Shown: positions 6,681 to 15,617 of the stretch, one piece after another
How positions within the stretch are numbered: the first letter of the stretch is position 1
Layout of the letters: every line of letters starts with the position of its first letter
NCBI GenBank assembly: GCA_963718355.1
Contig: CAVQZA010000016.1
Span: 1 to 64,000 of the forward strand
DNA from: CAVQZA01 sp963718355
GTDB lineage: Bacteria > Actinomycetota > Thermoleophilia > Gaiellales > Gaiellaceae
Direction: 5' to 3'
DNA: 64,000 bases
Program-made: the position numbers and the translations under genes
Notes under the pieces: model-generated
The model's database searches: none
Told to the model about the DNA's origin: nothing
The model's input: the letters and a program-made list of their open reading frames with translations, nothing else

Positions 6681-7696
6681 GCGCCGGCCTCGACCGAGAG
6701 GATCTGCGGGAGCTGGCTCGTCGCCTCCTCCCAGCCGCCGGCGTCGTGGCGGCGGGCGAACACGGAGCCGCTCTGGGTGCCGAAGTAGACGCCGTCAGCG
6801 TCGAACGCGGCGCCCTCGCGCAGCACGCCCGTCCACGCGCGCTCGGGCAGGCCGTGCGCGTCGAGCTCCCAGGTCTCGCCGCCGTCGCGCGTCCGGTAGA
6901 CGCCCATGCGCCCGCCGACCGTGACGCGGTTCGCGGCGCCCTCCTCGGGGATCACCCAGGCGGCGTCGGGATCGGCGGGGTCGAGCGCGATCCCGAAGCC
7001 GAAGTCGCTCGGCAGGCCGTTGCCGTCGAGCCGGTGCCAGTTGTCGCCCCGGTCGTCGGAGCGGTAGACGCCGCAATGGTTCTGCTGCCAGAGCCGCTCC
7101 GGCCGCGCGGGGTGGACGAGCAGCTTGTGGACGCACTGGCCGACCTCGGGGTACTTGTCGTCGGGCATGAAGTCTGCGGCGACGTCCTTGTTGATCGGCG
7201 TGAACGTCTCGCCGCCGTCGTCGGAGCGGAACGCGCCCGCCGCGGAGATCGCGATGTACAGCGTCCCGTCGGGCGCGACCTGGATCGAGTGCAGGCACAA
7301 CCCGCCGGCGCCCGGCTCCCAGCGCTCGCGCGTCGGATGCTCGAGCAGCGCCGCGTTCGGTATCCAGTTGACGCCGCCGTCCTCGGATGAGAAGAGCGCG
7401 CCCGGGTCGCAGCCGAGCCAGAGGCGCGAGCCGGCCGGCTCGACGTGCCAGGCGGCGTTGAGCGTCAGACCGCTCTCCTCGGGCAGTCCGAGCCCTTCGG
7501 CGCGCTCCCACGTCTCGCCGCCGTCGGCCGAGCGCTGCACGGTGGCTCCGAAGAACGGGCTGTTCGCCGCCGCGTAGACGACGCCCTCGTGCGACACGGC
7601 GTGGTAGACGGCCCAGCCCTCGAGGAACGGGCCACGGAGCTCGCCGCCGTCGTCGAGCGCGAACAGGCCCTTCCGTGTTCCGATCAGGAGACCCAC
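6671..7696 (-). CDS. BNR/sialidase-like beta-propeller protein
   Basis: 341 aa from GTG 7696. Repeated blades carry S-x-D-x-G-x-x-W or related Asp-box motifs: SADGGETWERAEG, SEDGGVNWIP, SDDGGETFTP, SDDRGDNWHRL and TRDGGETWEL. This indicates a six- or seven-bladed propeller of the sialidase/WD40-YVTN-BNR superfamily. No sialidase Arg triad can be assigned, so an enzyme function should not be assumed. There is no signal peptide, so it is likely cytosolic. The -10 TAGCGT lies 7 nt before GTG 7696 and no Shine-Dalgarno is seen, suggesting a leaderless first gene. It overlaps the GG-ended MoaD/ThiS-like gene downstream. Confidence 0.8.
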   Translation of the reverse strand: MGLLIGTRKGLFALDDGGELRGPFLEGWAVYHAVSHEGVVYAAANSPFFGATVQRSADGGETWERAEGLGLPEESGLTLNAAWHVEPAGSRLWLGCDPGALFSSEDGGVNWIPNAALLEHPTRERWEPGAGGLCLHSIQVAPDGTLYIAISAAGAFRSDDGGETFTPINKDVAADFMPDDKYPEVGQCVHKLLVHPARPERLWQQNHCGVYRSDDRGDNWHRLDGNGLPSDFGFGIALDPADPDAAWVIPEEGAANRVTVGGRMGVYRTRDGGETWELDAHGLPERAWTGVLREGAAFDADGVYFGTQSGSVFARRHDAGGWEEATSQLPQILSVEAGAWS

Positions 7697-7703
7697 GCGG
7701 AAG

Positions 7704-7709
7704 ACGCTA
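7704..7709 (-). promoter_or_regulatory. -10 box TAGCGT for the BNR gene
   Basis: On the minus strand TAGCGT lies 7 nt before GTG 7696. With no Shine-Dalgarno, a leaderless transcript is likely. Confidence 0.4.
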
Positions 7710-7767
7710 CAGCGTCGAGGCGTTAAGGTCGAGAGGTACGCAAGCGACGAAAGGGTGGACGACGAAC

Positions 7768-8169
7768 ATGGCTCTGACCGAACAGCAGCTGGCATTCATC
7801 GATGACAACCCGTACGTCGGCGTGGTGACGGACACCCGCCCCGACGGATCGCTTCACTCCACCGTCGTCTGGGTCGACGTCACCGACGGCAAGGTCGGCT
7901 TCAACACCGCCGTCGGCCGCGCGAAGGACCGCTATCTCCGCGCGAACCCGAGCATCTCGCTGATCGTCGTCGACCCCGCCAACACGTACAAGTGGGTCGC
8001 CGTCTCCGGCACTGCCCAGTTCACCGAGGACGGCGCCGACGCGCAGATCGACAAGCTTGCGAAGAAGTACCTCGACGCCGACTCGTACCCGTTCCGCAAG
8101 GACACGGAAGTGCGCGTGCGGGTCGAGATCGACGCGTCGCACGTCGACTCCGCCGGATTCGAGGGCTGA
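7768..8169 (+). CDS. PPOX-class, probably F420-dependent, flavin/deazaflavin-binding protein
   Basis: 133 aa, a split-barrel fold of the pyridoxamine 5'-phosphate oxidase superfamily. The opening TEQQLAFIDDNPYVGVVTDTR, the HSTVVWVDV strand and the FNTAVGRAKDRYLRANPSISL segment match the actinobacterial group named PPOX-class F420-dependent enzymes. The window also encodes FbiC, so F420 should be present. The substrate is unknown. ATG 7768 was chosen over earlier in-frame starts because it begins the conserved region; AAAGGGTGG is upstream and a TAAGGT -10 is near 7725. It converges on the amine oxidase gene with a 3-nt gap. Confidence 0.85.
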   Translation: MALTEQQLAFIDDNPYVGVVTDTRPDGSLHSTVVWVDVTDGKVGFNTAVGRAKDRYLRANPSISLIVVDPANTYKWVAVSGTAQFTEDGADAQIDKLAKKYLDADSYPFRKDTEVRVRVEIDASHVDSAGFEG

Positions 8170-8172
8170 CCG

Positions 8173-9798
8173 CTAGCGCACGGCGTCCAGCACCTCGTTC
8201 GCGGCGCGGATGCCCTCCGACGCGCCGCCCTCCATGTAGCCCTGGAAATCCGTCGAGCAGTGCTCGCCGGCGAAATGGATATTGCCCTGCGGAGCGCCTT
8301 CGTAGCCCGAGAAGCCGGTGTACTGGCCGACCTTCCAGTACGAGTAGGAGCAGAGCAGGTTCGGGTCGCGGAACGGCGTCGAGAGCGTCGCCTTGCCGTT
8401 CCAGTGCCGCGTGACCCCGGGGAACACCGTCTCGAGCTGTGAGAGGTACGCCGTCGCGTAGGCGGCGACCTGCGGGCTCTGGGCCGCGCTCGAGTACGGC
8501 GTCGACGGGTTGTAAGCCGCGGCGACGCTGCCGCCCGAGTAGTCGTTCAGGATCCCCGACGCACCGTTCTGGCCGCGCGTCGACTCCCAGGTGTTCTGGA
8601 TCCCGATGTCGGTGAACAGGTTCCCCGTCGAGCGGCCCCAGGGCCCGCGGGTGTTCCAGTACCGGTCCCTGAACTGGAGCTGGAGCTTCGTATTGCGCCC
8701 CGCGCCGAGCTGGGTGATCGCCGTCTTCTTGAGGTTGTCGAACCCGGCCAGCGAGTAGTCGAGCGTCCGCAGCACGCTGAACGGCAGCGCCAGGATCACC
8801 TGGTCGGCGGTCACCGTCGTCGTGCCGGAGTCCGTCGAGAAGCGCAGGCTGACCGTGCCGTCGTGGTTCGTCGCGACCGACGTCATCCGCCAGCCTGTGC
8901 GGACGTCGGCGAGCGTGTCGGCGATCGCCCCGGGCAGCTGGTCGTTGCCGCCGGCGATGTGGAAACGCTCGTCCGAGGCGCCGAACATCGCGAAATCGGT
9001 GAGCCCGTTCGGCTGGAACCCGATCAGGTAGAGCAGGTTCAGCGACGCCTGCTGCGAGGTGTCCGCGCCGTACTCCTCGGTGTAGGCCGCGTCGAGCAGC
9101 CGGCCGAAGCGCGACGAGTGACCGCCCGGCACGCGGGTCTCGATCCAATCGTAGACGCTGAGTTGGTCGAGCGCCTTGCCCGCCGTCGTGTAGTTGTTGT
9201 AGAGCGTCGGATAGTCGGCCGCATCGGTGTCGGCGGCCAGCGCGTCGGCGATCGACGCGAAGTCGTCGTCGGCCTGGCTCTGTGTGTAGTAGCCGCCGTG
9301 GAACCAGTAGGTGTCGTCGGTCCCGTTCGGCTGGGCCGCGATCAGGTCGGTCAGCGGGAGGTGGAACCGCTTCGCGAGGTGGCGAATCGTCGTGTGCCCG
9401 GTGTCGATCAGCTCACCGCAGAACTCGGCGACCTGGCCGTCCGAGAAGTAGCCGCTGTGGTCGGAGTGCATGCGCCCGCCGATCCGGTCGGAGGCCTCGT
9501 AGACGGTCGAGCCGATGCCCTTGTCCTGGAGCCGAAGTGCCGCCGAGAGCCCGGCGATGCCGCCGCCGACGATCGCGATCCGCGACCGGTTCCAGCCGAT
9601 CCCGGCTCGCGCCGGCCGGGCGAGTGCCGCCGGCCCGCCGATCATCACCGCGGCGCCGAGCAGGCCGCCGCGCTTCACGAGCTCGCGCCGCGTGAGCGTC
9701 CGCTCGCGCTGCTCGGCAGGGCTGATCCCGAGCGCCCGGGCCTCGTGGTGCTCCCGCGCGAGTCGCTGCAACGCACGCATCAGCGGTGTCCGTGCCAT
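8173..9798 (-). CDS. Flavin monoamine oxidase family protein with Tat-type signal
   Basis: 541 aa from ATG 9798, preceded by AGGAGA. The N-terminus holds a twin-arginine stretch, TRRELVKRGGLLGAAVMIGG, ending near ARA, which suggests folded export with FAD bound. The dinucleotide fold IAIVGGGIAGLSAALRLQDKG follows, then GGRMHS, which is typical of the amine oxidase family. The C-terminus IHFAGEHCSTDFQGYMEGG is the FAD-contacting segment of monoamine and polyamine oxidases. It is divergent from an aldehyde dehydrogenase, aminotransferase and permease set, so an amine or polyamine substrate outside the membrane is a fair inference. Confidence 0.9.
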   Translation of the reverse strand: MARTPLMRALQRLAREHHEARALGISPAEQRERTLTRRELVKRGGLLGAAVMIGGPAALARPARAGIGWNRSRIAIVGGGIAGLSAALRLQDKGIGSTVYEASDRIGGRMHSDHSGYFSDGQVAEFCGELIDTGHTTIRHLAKRFHLPLTDLIAAQPNGTDDTYWFHGGYYTQSQADDDFASIADALAADTDAADYPTLYNNYTTAGKALDQLSVYDWIETRVPGGHSSRFGRLLDAAYTEEYGADTSQQASLNLLYLIGFQPNGLTDFAMFGASDERFHIAGGNDQLPGAIADTLADVRTGWRMTSVATNHDGTVSLRFSTDSGTTTVTADQVILALPFSVLRTLDYSLAGFDNLKKTAITQLGAGRNTKLQLQFRDRYWNTRGPWGRSTGNLFTDIGIQNTWESTRGQNGASGILNDYSGGSVAAAYNPSTPYSSAAQSPQVAAYATAYLSQLETVFPGVTRHWNGKATLSTPFRDPNLLCSYSYWKVGQYTGFSGYEGAPQGNIHFAGEHCSTDFQGYMEGGASEGIRAANEVLDAVR

Positions 9799-9923
9799 CG
9801 CTGTCTCCTCTCCCCCTACAGCAGAAGAAGTCAGGATCTGCCATCTTCGTCGGAGTGTCAATCTTCGGGAAATCCCCGCAAACATCGGATAGGGTGGCCC
9901 GTGTCGTCGGAACGGAGGTCGAG

Positions 9924-11369
9924 ATGAGCGTCACGGTTTCCCAGTACAGGAACTTCGTCGGCGGCAAGTCTGTCGACGCGGTCGAGGGCGGCACGATGCC
10001 GGTGCTGAACCCGTCCACGGGAGAGACGATCGCCGAGGTGCCGAGCGGTACTGCGGCGGACGTCGAGCGCGCGGTCGAGGCGGCGCGGGCGGCGCAGCCG
10101 GAATGGGCCGAGGCGACGCCGAAGGAGCGCTCCGAGGTGCTGTTGAAGCTGGGCGACCTGCTCGACGAGCACGCAGAGGAGCTGGCGCAGCTCGAGACGC
10201 TGAACGTCGGCAAGCCGCTGATGGCCTCGCGCGACGAGATGCCGTTCGCGGCCGACAATCTTCGCTACTACGCCGGCGCCGCCCGGAACCTCGAGGGCAA
10301 GGCGACCGGCGAGTACATCAAGGGCTACACCTCGATGGTGCGGCGCGAGCCGATCGGGATCGTGGCCGGGATCATGCCGTGGAACTACCCGCTGATGATG
10401 GCGGTCTGGAAGCTCGGCCCCGCGCTCGCAGCCGGCAACGTGCAGATCCTCAAGCCCGCCGAGTCGACGCCGCTCTCGATCATCCGGCTGCTCGAGCTCG
10501 CGAAGGACATCATCCCGGCCGGCGTGCTGAACGTGATCACCGGCGACGGGGTGCCGGTGGGCTCGGGTCTCGTCGAGCATCGCGCGATCGGGCTCGTCTC
10601 GCTCACCGGCGACGTCGCGACGGGCAAGACGATCGCGCGCAACGCCGCCGACACGCTGAAGCGAGTCCACCTCGAGCTCGGCGGCAAGGCGCCGATGGTG
10701 ATCTTCGACGACGCCGACCCCGAGCAGGTCGCCCAGGCGATCCGGCTCGCCGCCTTCTGGAACTCCGGTCAGGACTGCACCGCCGGATCGCGGGTGATCG
10801 TCGGCGCCAAGCTGTACGACCGGCTGCTCGAGGAGCTCGTGCCGGCGGTCGAGTCGCTCAAGGTCGGCGATCCCGCCGACGGCGACGACGTCGAGATGGG
10901 CCCGGTCATCTCGCAGGACCAGCAGGAGCGCGTGCTCGGCTTCCTCGACCGCGCCACTGCGGCCAAGGCGACCATCCTCACCGGCGGCGGCACGGTCGGC
11001 GAGCGCGGCTTCTTCGTCCGGCCGACGGTCGTCACCGACGTCGCCCAGGACGCCGACATCGTCCAGAACGAGGTGTTCGGCCCGGTCGTCACGGTGCAGA
11101 AGTTCTCGAGCGACGACGAGGCGATCGCGATGGCGAACGACGTCCGCTACGGGCTCGCCGCCTCGGTCTTCACGCGCGACATCGCCCGCGCGATGAACGC
11201 GGCGCGGCGCCTCCAGTTCGGCACCGTGTGGGTCAACGACCACCTCCTGCCGATCACCTCCGAGATGCCGCACGGCGGCTACAAGGAGTCGGGCTATGGC
11301 AAGGACATGTCCATGTACTCGGTCGAGGAGTACACGCAGGTGAAGCACGTGGCGGTGAGCCTCAGCTAA
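9924..11369 (+). CDS. Aldehyde dehydrogenase, aminobutyraldehyde dehydrogenase-like
   Basis: 481 aa. NAD(P)-dependent oxidation of an aldehyde to an acid. Motifs: GIMPWNYPLMM, the general-base Glu in LELGGKAPM (about 250) and the nucleophile Cys in GQDCTAGS (about 283). The sequence most resembles the gamma-aminobutyraldehyde group (PatD-like). ATG 9924 has GGAGG at good spacing, and a TAGGGT -10 about 25 nt further upstream gives it a normal leader. It overlaps the aminotransferase start (TAATG). Together these fit oxidation of amine-derived aldehydes, for example from putrescine. Confidence 0.9.
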   Translation: MSVTVSQYRNFVGGKSVDAVEGGTMPVLNPSTGETIAEVPSGTAADVERAVEAARAAQPEWAEATPKERSEVLLKLGDLLDEHAEELAQLETLNVGKPLMASRDEMPFAADNLRYYAGAARNLEGKATGEYIKGYTSMVRREPIGIVAGIMPWNYPLMMAVWKLGPALAAGNVQILKPAESTPLSIIRLLELAKDIIPAGVLNVITGDGVPVGSGLVEHRAIGLVSLTGDVATGKTIARNAADTLKRVHLELGGKAPMVIFDDADPEQVAQAIRLAAFWNSGQDCTAGSRVIVGAKLYDRLLEELVPAVESLKVGDPADGDDVEMGPVISQDQQERVLGFLDRATAAKATILTGGGTVGERGFFVRPTVVTDVAQDADIVQNEVFGPVVTVQKFSSDDEAIAMANDVRYGLAASVFTRDIARAMNAARRLQFGTVWVNDHLLPITSEMPHGGYKESGYGKDMSMYSVEEYTQVKHVAVSLS

Positions 11370-12748
11370 TGGCGGCCACGGAGAAAGCCAAGCTAGACCT
11401 CCAGAAGGCCGCGAACGACCACCTCTGGATGCACTTCACCCGCATGGGCGGGGGCGGCGAGGTGCCGATCATCGTCCGCGGCGACGGCTGCTATCTCGAG
11501 GACTCGAACGGCAAGCGCTACCTCGACGCGCTGGCCGGGCTGTTCTCGGTCAACCTCGGCTACGGCTTCGGCGAGGAGATCGGCCAGGCCGCGCTCGACC
11601 AGATGCGCGAGCTGCCGTTCTACACCAACTGGTCGTACGCCCACCCGCGCGCGATCGAGCTCGCGCACGAGGTCGCCTCACTCGCGCCCGGTGACCTGAA
11701 CCGAGTCTTCTTCGTCTCGGGAGGCTCGGAGGCGGTCGAGTCGTCCTGGAAGCTGGCGCGCCAGTTCTACCAGGCGCGCGACGGCAAGAAGGGCCGCACC
11801 AAGGCGATCGCGCGCAAGATCGCCTACCACGGCACCACCATGGGAGCGCTCTCGCTGAACGGAATCGACGCGATCCGCGAGCCGTTTCTCCCGCTCGTGC
11901 CCGAGGTGCGCCATGTCGAGAATACGAACCGCTACCACCGGCCCGCGGGCGAGACCGAGGCCGAGTTCACGGCGTTCCTGCTCGCGGACCTCGAGCAGGC
12001 GATCGTCGAGATGGGCCCGGAGACGGTGTGCCTGATCCACATGGAGCCGCTCCAGAACGCGGGCGGCTCGTTCACGCCGCCCGAGGGCTACTGGCGCGGC
12101 GTCCGCGCGCTCTGCGACGAGTACGACATCTTGCTGTCGGCCGACGAGGTGATCACCGGCTTCTGCCGCCTCGGCGAATGGTTCGGCTCCGAGCGCTACG
12201 ACATCCGGCCCGACATCATCTGCTGCGCGAAGGGGCTCTCGTCGTCGTACGCGGCGATCGGCGCCGTGATCGCGACCGATCGCGTCGCTGAGCCGTTCCT
12301 CGAGTCGACCGGCATGTACTCGCACGGGATCACCTTCGGCGGCCATCCCGTGATGAGCGCGATCGCCCTGAAGAACATCGAGATCATGAAGCGCGAGCGG
12401 ATCCCGGAGCGCGTGCGCGAACAGGAGCCTGCCTTCCGGGCCACGCTCGCGCAGCTGCTCGAGCTGCCGATCGTCGGCGACCTCCGCGGCGCGGGTTATC
12501 TCTATGCGATCGAGCTCGTCAAGGACAAGGAGACGCGCGAGACGTTCTCCGACGAGGAATGCGAGACGCTCCTGCGCGGCTTCCTCTCACCTGCGATGTT
12601 CGACCGGGGGCTGATCTGCCGGGCTGACGACCGTGGCGATCCGGTGATCCAGATCTCGCCGCCGCTCGTTGCCGGACAGGAGGAGTTCGACCGGATCGTG
12701 GGAATCCTCGGTGACGTGCTCGCCGAGGCGTGGCAAAGGATCACGTAA
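11369..12748 (+). CDS. Class III PLP-dependent aminotransferase
   Basis: 459 aa. The family includes omega-amino acid, putrescine and beta-alanine transaminases. SGGSEAVESSWKLARQF is the phosphate-binding region, ADEVITGFCRLGEWFG carries the pyridine-binding Asp, and CCAKGLSSSY contains the Schiff-base Lys near 287. ATG 11369 overlaps the upstream stop by one base, so translation is coupled to the dehydrogenase. With the permease behind it, the trio looks like uptake and breakdown of a polyamine or omega-amino acid. The exact amine donor cannot be read. Confidence 0.9.
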   Translation: MAATEKAKLDLQKAANDHLWMHFTRMGGGGEVPIIVRGDGCYLEDSNGKRYLDALAGLFSVNLGYGFGEEIGQAALDQMRELPFYTNWSYAHPRAIELAHEVASLAPGDLNRVFFVSGGSEAVESSWKLARQFYQARDGKKGRTKAIARKIAYHGTTMGALSLNGIDAIREPFLPLVPEVRHVENTNRYHRPAGETEAEFTAFLLADLEQAIVEMGPETVCLIHMEPLQNAGGSFTPPEGYWRGVRALCDEYDILLSADEVITGFCRLGEWFGSERYDIRPDIICCAKGLSSSYAAIGAVIATDRVAEPFLESTGMYSHGITFGGHPVMSAIALKNIEIMKRERIPERVREQEPAFRATLAQLLELPIVGDLRGAGYLYAIELVKDKETRETFSDEECETLLRGFLSPAMFDRGLICRADDRGDPVIQISPPLVAGQEEFDRIVGILGDVLAEAWQRIT

Positions 12749-12770
12749 CCGACAACCTGGGGAGGATTCA

Positions 12771-14342
12771 GTGGAAGCAGGCGGCGCACCGTCCGAATTC
12801 GTCGATGTCACGACCGAGGCTGCCCTCGAGGAGAAGGCAAAGCTCAAGAAGCACTTCGGCCGGTTCGACATCCTGTTCTTCCTGATCTGCACGATCGTCG
12901 GGCTCGACACGCTCGGCACCGTCTCCTCGAACGGCGCTCAGGCCTTCACCTGGCTCATCTTCCTGAGCGTCCTCTTCTTCATCCCGTATGCCATGCTGGT
13001 CGCCGAGCTCGGCGCGGCTTTCCCGGAGGAGGGCGGCTGCTACGAGTGGATGAAGCTGGCATTCGGGCGCTTCCCCGCCGGTGTCAACTCGGTGATCTAC
13101 TGGCTCTCGAATCCGATCTGGCTCGGCGGCGTGCTGGCGATCACGGCGCTGACAACGTTCTCGACCTTCTTCACCGACATCTCCGGCACGGGCAGCGTCT
13201 GGCGCTACGTCTTCCTGCTTGGCTTCATCTGGTTCGCGGTCTGGGGCGCGATCCTCTCGTTCAACGTCGGCAAGTGGATCCCGTCGATCGGCGCGTTCGC
13301 CCGGGTGGGCCTGCTTGCGTTCTTCTCGCTCTCGGTCCTGATCTACGCGGTCAAGCATGGTGTGCACGGCTTCGGCGCCGGCTCGTTCAAGCCGACCTAC
13401 GCGATCTTCATCGCCGCCGTACCGGTGCTCTTCTTCAACTTCGTCGGTTTCGAGCTGCCGAACGCGGCCGGCGAGGAGATGACGAACGCGAAACGGGACG
13501 TCCCGTTCACCATCCTGCGCGCGGCCGCCGCCTCGATTCTCCTCTACGGCATTCCTGTGCTGATGATCGTCCTCGTGCTGCCGACCGGCCAGATCACGAA
13601 CCTCGGCGGCTTCATCGACGCGATGAAGACGGTCTTCACGGTGTACGGCGGCTCCGTCGCGACCGATGGCACTCCGACGCTCACCGGAGCGGGGCATGTC
13701 CTCGGTGACATCGCCGCCATCGGCTTCATCTGGGTCCTGGTGTCGAGTGGCACGACCTGGATCATGGGCGCCGACCGCACCCAGGCGGTCGCCGGCTACG
13801 ACGGCGCGGCGCCTCGCTCCTTCGGCATCTTCTCGAAGCGCTGGGGCACGCCCATCGTCGTCAACCTCACCTCGGGCATCGTTGCGACGCTCGTGATGAT
13901 CTTCGCTTCGGTGCTCACGTCGGGGAGCTCGCAGAAGTACTTCAGCGTGGTGCTCGGACTCGCGATCTCGACGACGACGATCTCGTACCTCCTGATCTTC
14001 CCCACGGTCGTGAAGCTCCGCTACAGCCACGCCCATGTGCCGCGGCCGTTCAAGATCCCTGGCGGGATCGCGATGGTGTGGATCGTCGGCATCCTCTGCA
14101 CCGGCTGGGCGGTGCTCGCCACGATCGTGCTGCTCTGGCCCGGCCTCGGCACCTCGGACCCGAACGCGGCGCTCGACGGTCTCGGGTTCTCGAACCAGCG
14201 CTGGCAGTACGAGGCGGCGCAGTTCATCCCGCTCGCCGTCATCATCGCGCTCGGCGTGATCTTCTACGCACTCGGCGCGCCCACGCGGCGCAAGACCGCG
14301 AAGGTGAGCCTCATCGAAGAGCCGGCGCCGGCTCCGGCGTAG
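12771..14342 (+). CDS. APC-family amino acid/polyamine permease
   Basis: 523 aa with about 12 membrane helices. The first helix region, DILFFLICTIVGLDTLGTVS, and the E-x-G-x2-F-P-x2-G-G-x-Y-E pattern (ELGAAFPEEGGCYEW) are typical of APC amino acid and amine transporters. GTG 12771 has GGGGAGG 6 nt upstream, 22 nt after the aminotransferase stop, so it is the third gene of the operon. It likely imports the amine or amino acid handled by the two enzymes before it. The last 32 nt overlap the convergent citrate synthase gene. Confidence 0.9.
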   Translation: MEAGGAPSEFVDVTTEAALEEKAKLKKHFGRFDILFFLICTIVGLDTLGTVSSNGAQAFTWLIFLSVLFFIPYAMLVAELGAAFPEEGGCYEWMKLAFGRFPAGVNSVIYWLSNPIWLGGVLAITALTTFSTFFTDISGTGSVWRYVFLLGFIWFAVWGAILSFNVGKWIPSIGAFARVGLLAFFSLSVLIYAVKHGVHGFGAGSFKPTYAIFIAAVPVLFFNFVGFELPNAAGEEMTNAKRDVPFTILRAAAASILLYGIPVLMIVLVLPTGQITNLGGFIDAMKTVFTVYGGSVATDGTPTLTGAGHVLGDIAAIGFIWVLVSSGTTWIMGADRTQAVAGYDGAAPRSFGIFSKRWGTPIVVNLTSGIVATLVMIFASVLTSGSSQKYFSVVLGLAISTTTISYLLIFPTVVKLRYSHAHVPRPFKIPGGIAMVWIVGILCTGWAVLATIVLLWPGLGTSDPNAALDGLGFSNQRWQYEAAQFIPLAVIIALGVIFYALGAPTRRKTAKVSLIEEPAPAPA

Positions 14343-15609
14343 CCGACCGCTCGCCCATCGGGACGTAATCGCGCTCGCCCGCTCCCAGGTACACCTGGAG
14401 CGGGCGGGCGATCTTCTGCTCCGGATCGGTCAGCAGCTCGAGCCACTGCGCAAGCCAGCCGGCGGTGCGCGGGATCGCGAACATCACCGGGAACATCGCC
14501 ACGGGCAGCCCGAGCGCCTGGTAGATCAGCCCGGAGTAGAAGTCGACGTTCGGGTAGAGCTTGCGCGAGACGAAGTAGTCGTCTTCGAGCGCGATCTTCT
14601 CGAGCTCGAGCGCGATGTCGAGCAGCGGGTTGCGGCCGGTGACCTCGAAGACCTCGTCGGCGGTGCGCTTGATGATCGTCGCGCGCGGGTCGTAGTTCTT
14701 GTAGACGCGGTGGCCGAAGCCCATGAGGCGGAACTCGCCGTCCTTGACCCGCTTGATCATCCCCGGCACGTTCTTGACGTTTCCGATCTCGTTCAGCATC
14801 TTCAGCACGGCCTCGTTGGCGCCGCCGTGCAGCGGCCCGTAGAGCGCGGCTGCGGCACCGGCGAGCGAGCAGTACGGATCGACGAGGCTCGAGCCGATCG
14901 AGCGCATCGCGTTCGCCGAGCAGTTCTGCTCGTGGTCGGCGTGGAGGATGAACAGCACCTCGAGCGCGCGCTCCAACACCGGGTCGACCGCGTAGCGCGG
15001 CTCGGCCATCCGGAACATCATCGAGAGGAAGTTCGCCGTGAAGCCGAGGTCGTTCTCCGGGTAGACGTAGGGCTGGCCGAGGTTGTGGCGGAACGAGAAC
15101 GCCGCGATCGTCGGCACTTTGGCGATCAGCCGGTGGATCTGCTCGAGCCTGTTGCCCGCGTCGGTGACGCGGTTCGCCTCGGGGTAGAACGTGGAGAGCG
15201 CGGCGACGACGCTGATGAACATCCCCATCGGATGCGCGTCGTAGCGGAACCCCTCCATCAGCCGCTTCACGTTCTCGTGCAGGAAGGTGTGGACGGTGAT
15301 CTCGTGCGTCCACTCGGCGAGCTGGGTCTCGGTCGGCAGCTCACCGAAGAGCAGGAGGTACGCAGTCTCGAGGTAGGTGCTCTGCTCGGCGAGCTGCTCG
15401 ATCGGGTAGCCGCGGTAACGGAGAATCCCGACGTCACCGTCGATGTAGGTGATCCTGCTCTTGGTCGACGCGGTGTTGAGGAACGCCGGGTCGTAGCTCA
15501 TCAGCCCGAACTCGCGCAGGGCGGTCGCGTGGATCGCGCCGTCTTCGATGGGAACCTCGACCGACTTGCCGGTCCGGTTGTCGGTGACGGTGAGCGTCTC
15601 GTCCGGCAT
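14311..15609 (-). CDS. gltA: Citrate synthase
   Basis: 432 aa, a type II (hexameric, NADH-sensitive class) length. It condenses oxaloacetate and acetyl-CoA at the entry of the TCA cycle. Catalytic residues are visible in the HADHEQNCSANAMRSIGSS segment, in MGFGHRVYKNYDPRA and in the Asp of NVDFYSG; PRTAGWLAQW is also conserved. ATG 15609 follows AGGAGG, which overlaps the malic enzyme stop 8 nt upstream, so the two are one transcript. The last codons overlap the APC permease gene on the other strand. Confidence 0.97.
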   Translation of the reverse strand: MPDETLTVTDNRTGKSVEVPIEDGAIHATALREFGLMSYDPAFLNTASTKSRITYIDGDVGILRYRGYPIEQLAEQSTYLETAYLLLFGELPTETQLAEWTHEITVHTFLHENVKRLMEGFRYDAHPMGMFISVVAALSTFYPEANRVTDAGNRLEQIHRLIAKVPTIAAFSFRHNLGQPYVYPENDLGFTANFLSMMFRMAEPRYAVDPVLERALEVLFILHADHEQNCSANAMRSIGSSLVDPYCSLAGAAAALYGPLHGGANEAVLKMLNEIGNVKNVPGMIKRVKDGEFRLMGFGHRVYKNYDPRATIIKRTADEVFEVTGRNPLLDIALELEKIALEDDYFVSRKLYPNVDFYSGLIYQALGLPVAMFPVMFAIPRTAGWLAQWLELLTDPEQKIARPLQVYLGAGERDYVPMGERSATPEPAPALR

Positions 15610-15617
15610 TGCTCCTC

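Noticed and set aside
6671..7696. Calling the BNR protein a sialidase
   Set aside because: Asp-box blades are clear, but the sialidase Arg triad and nucleophile cannot be identified, and there is no signal peptide.
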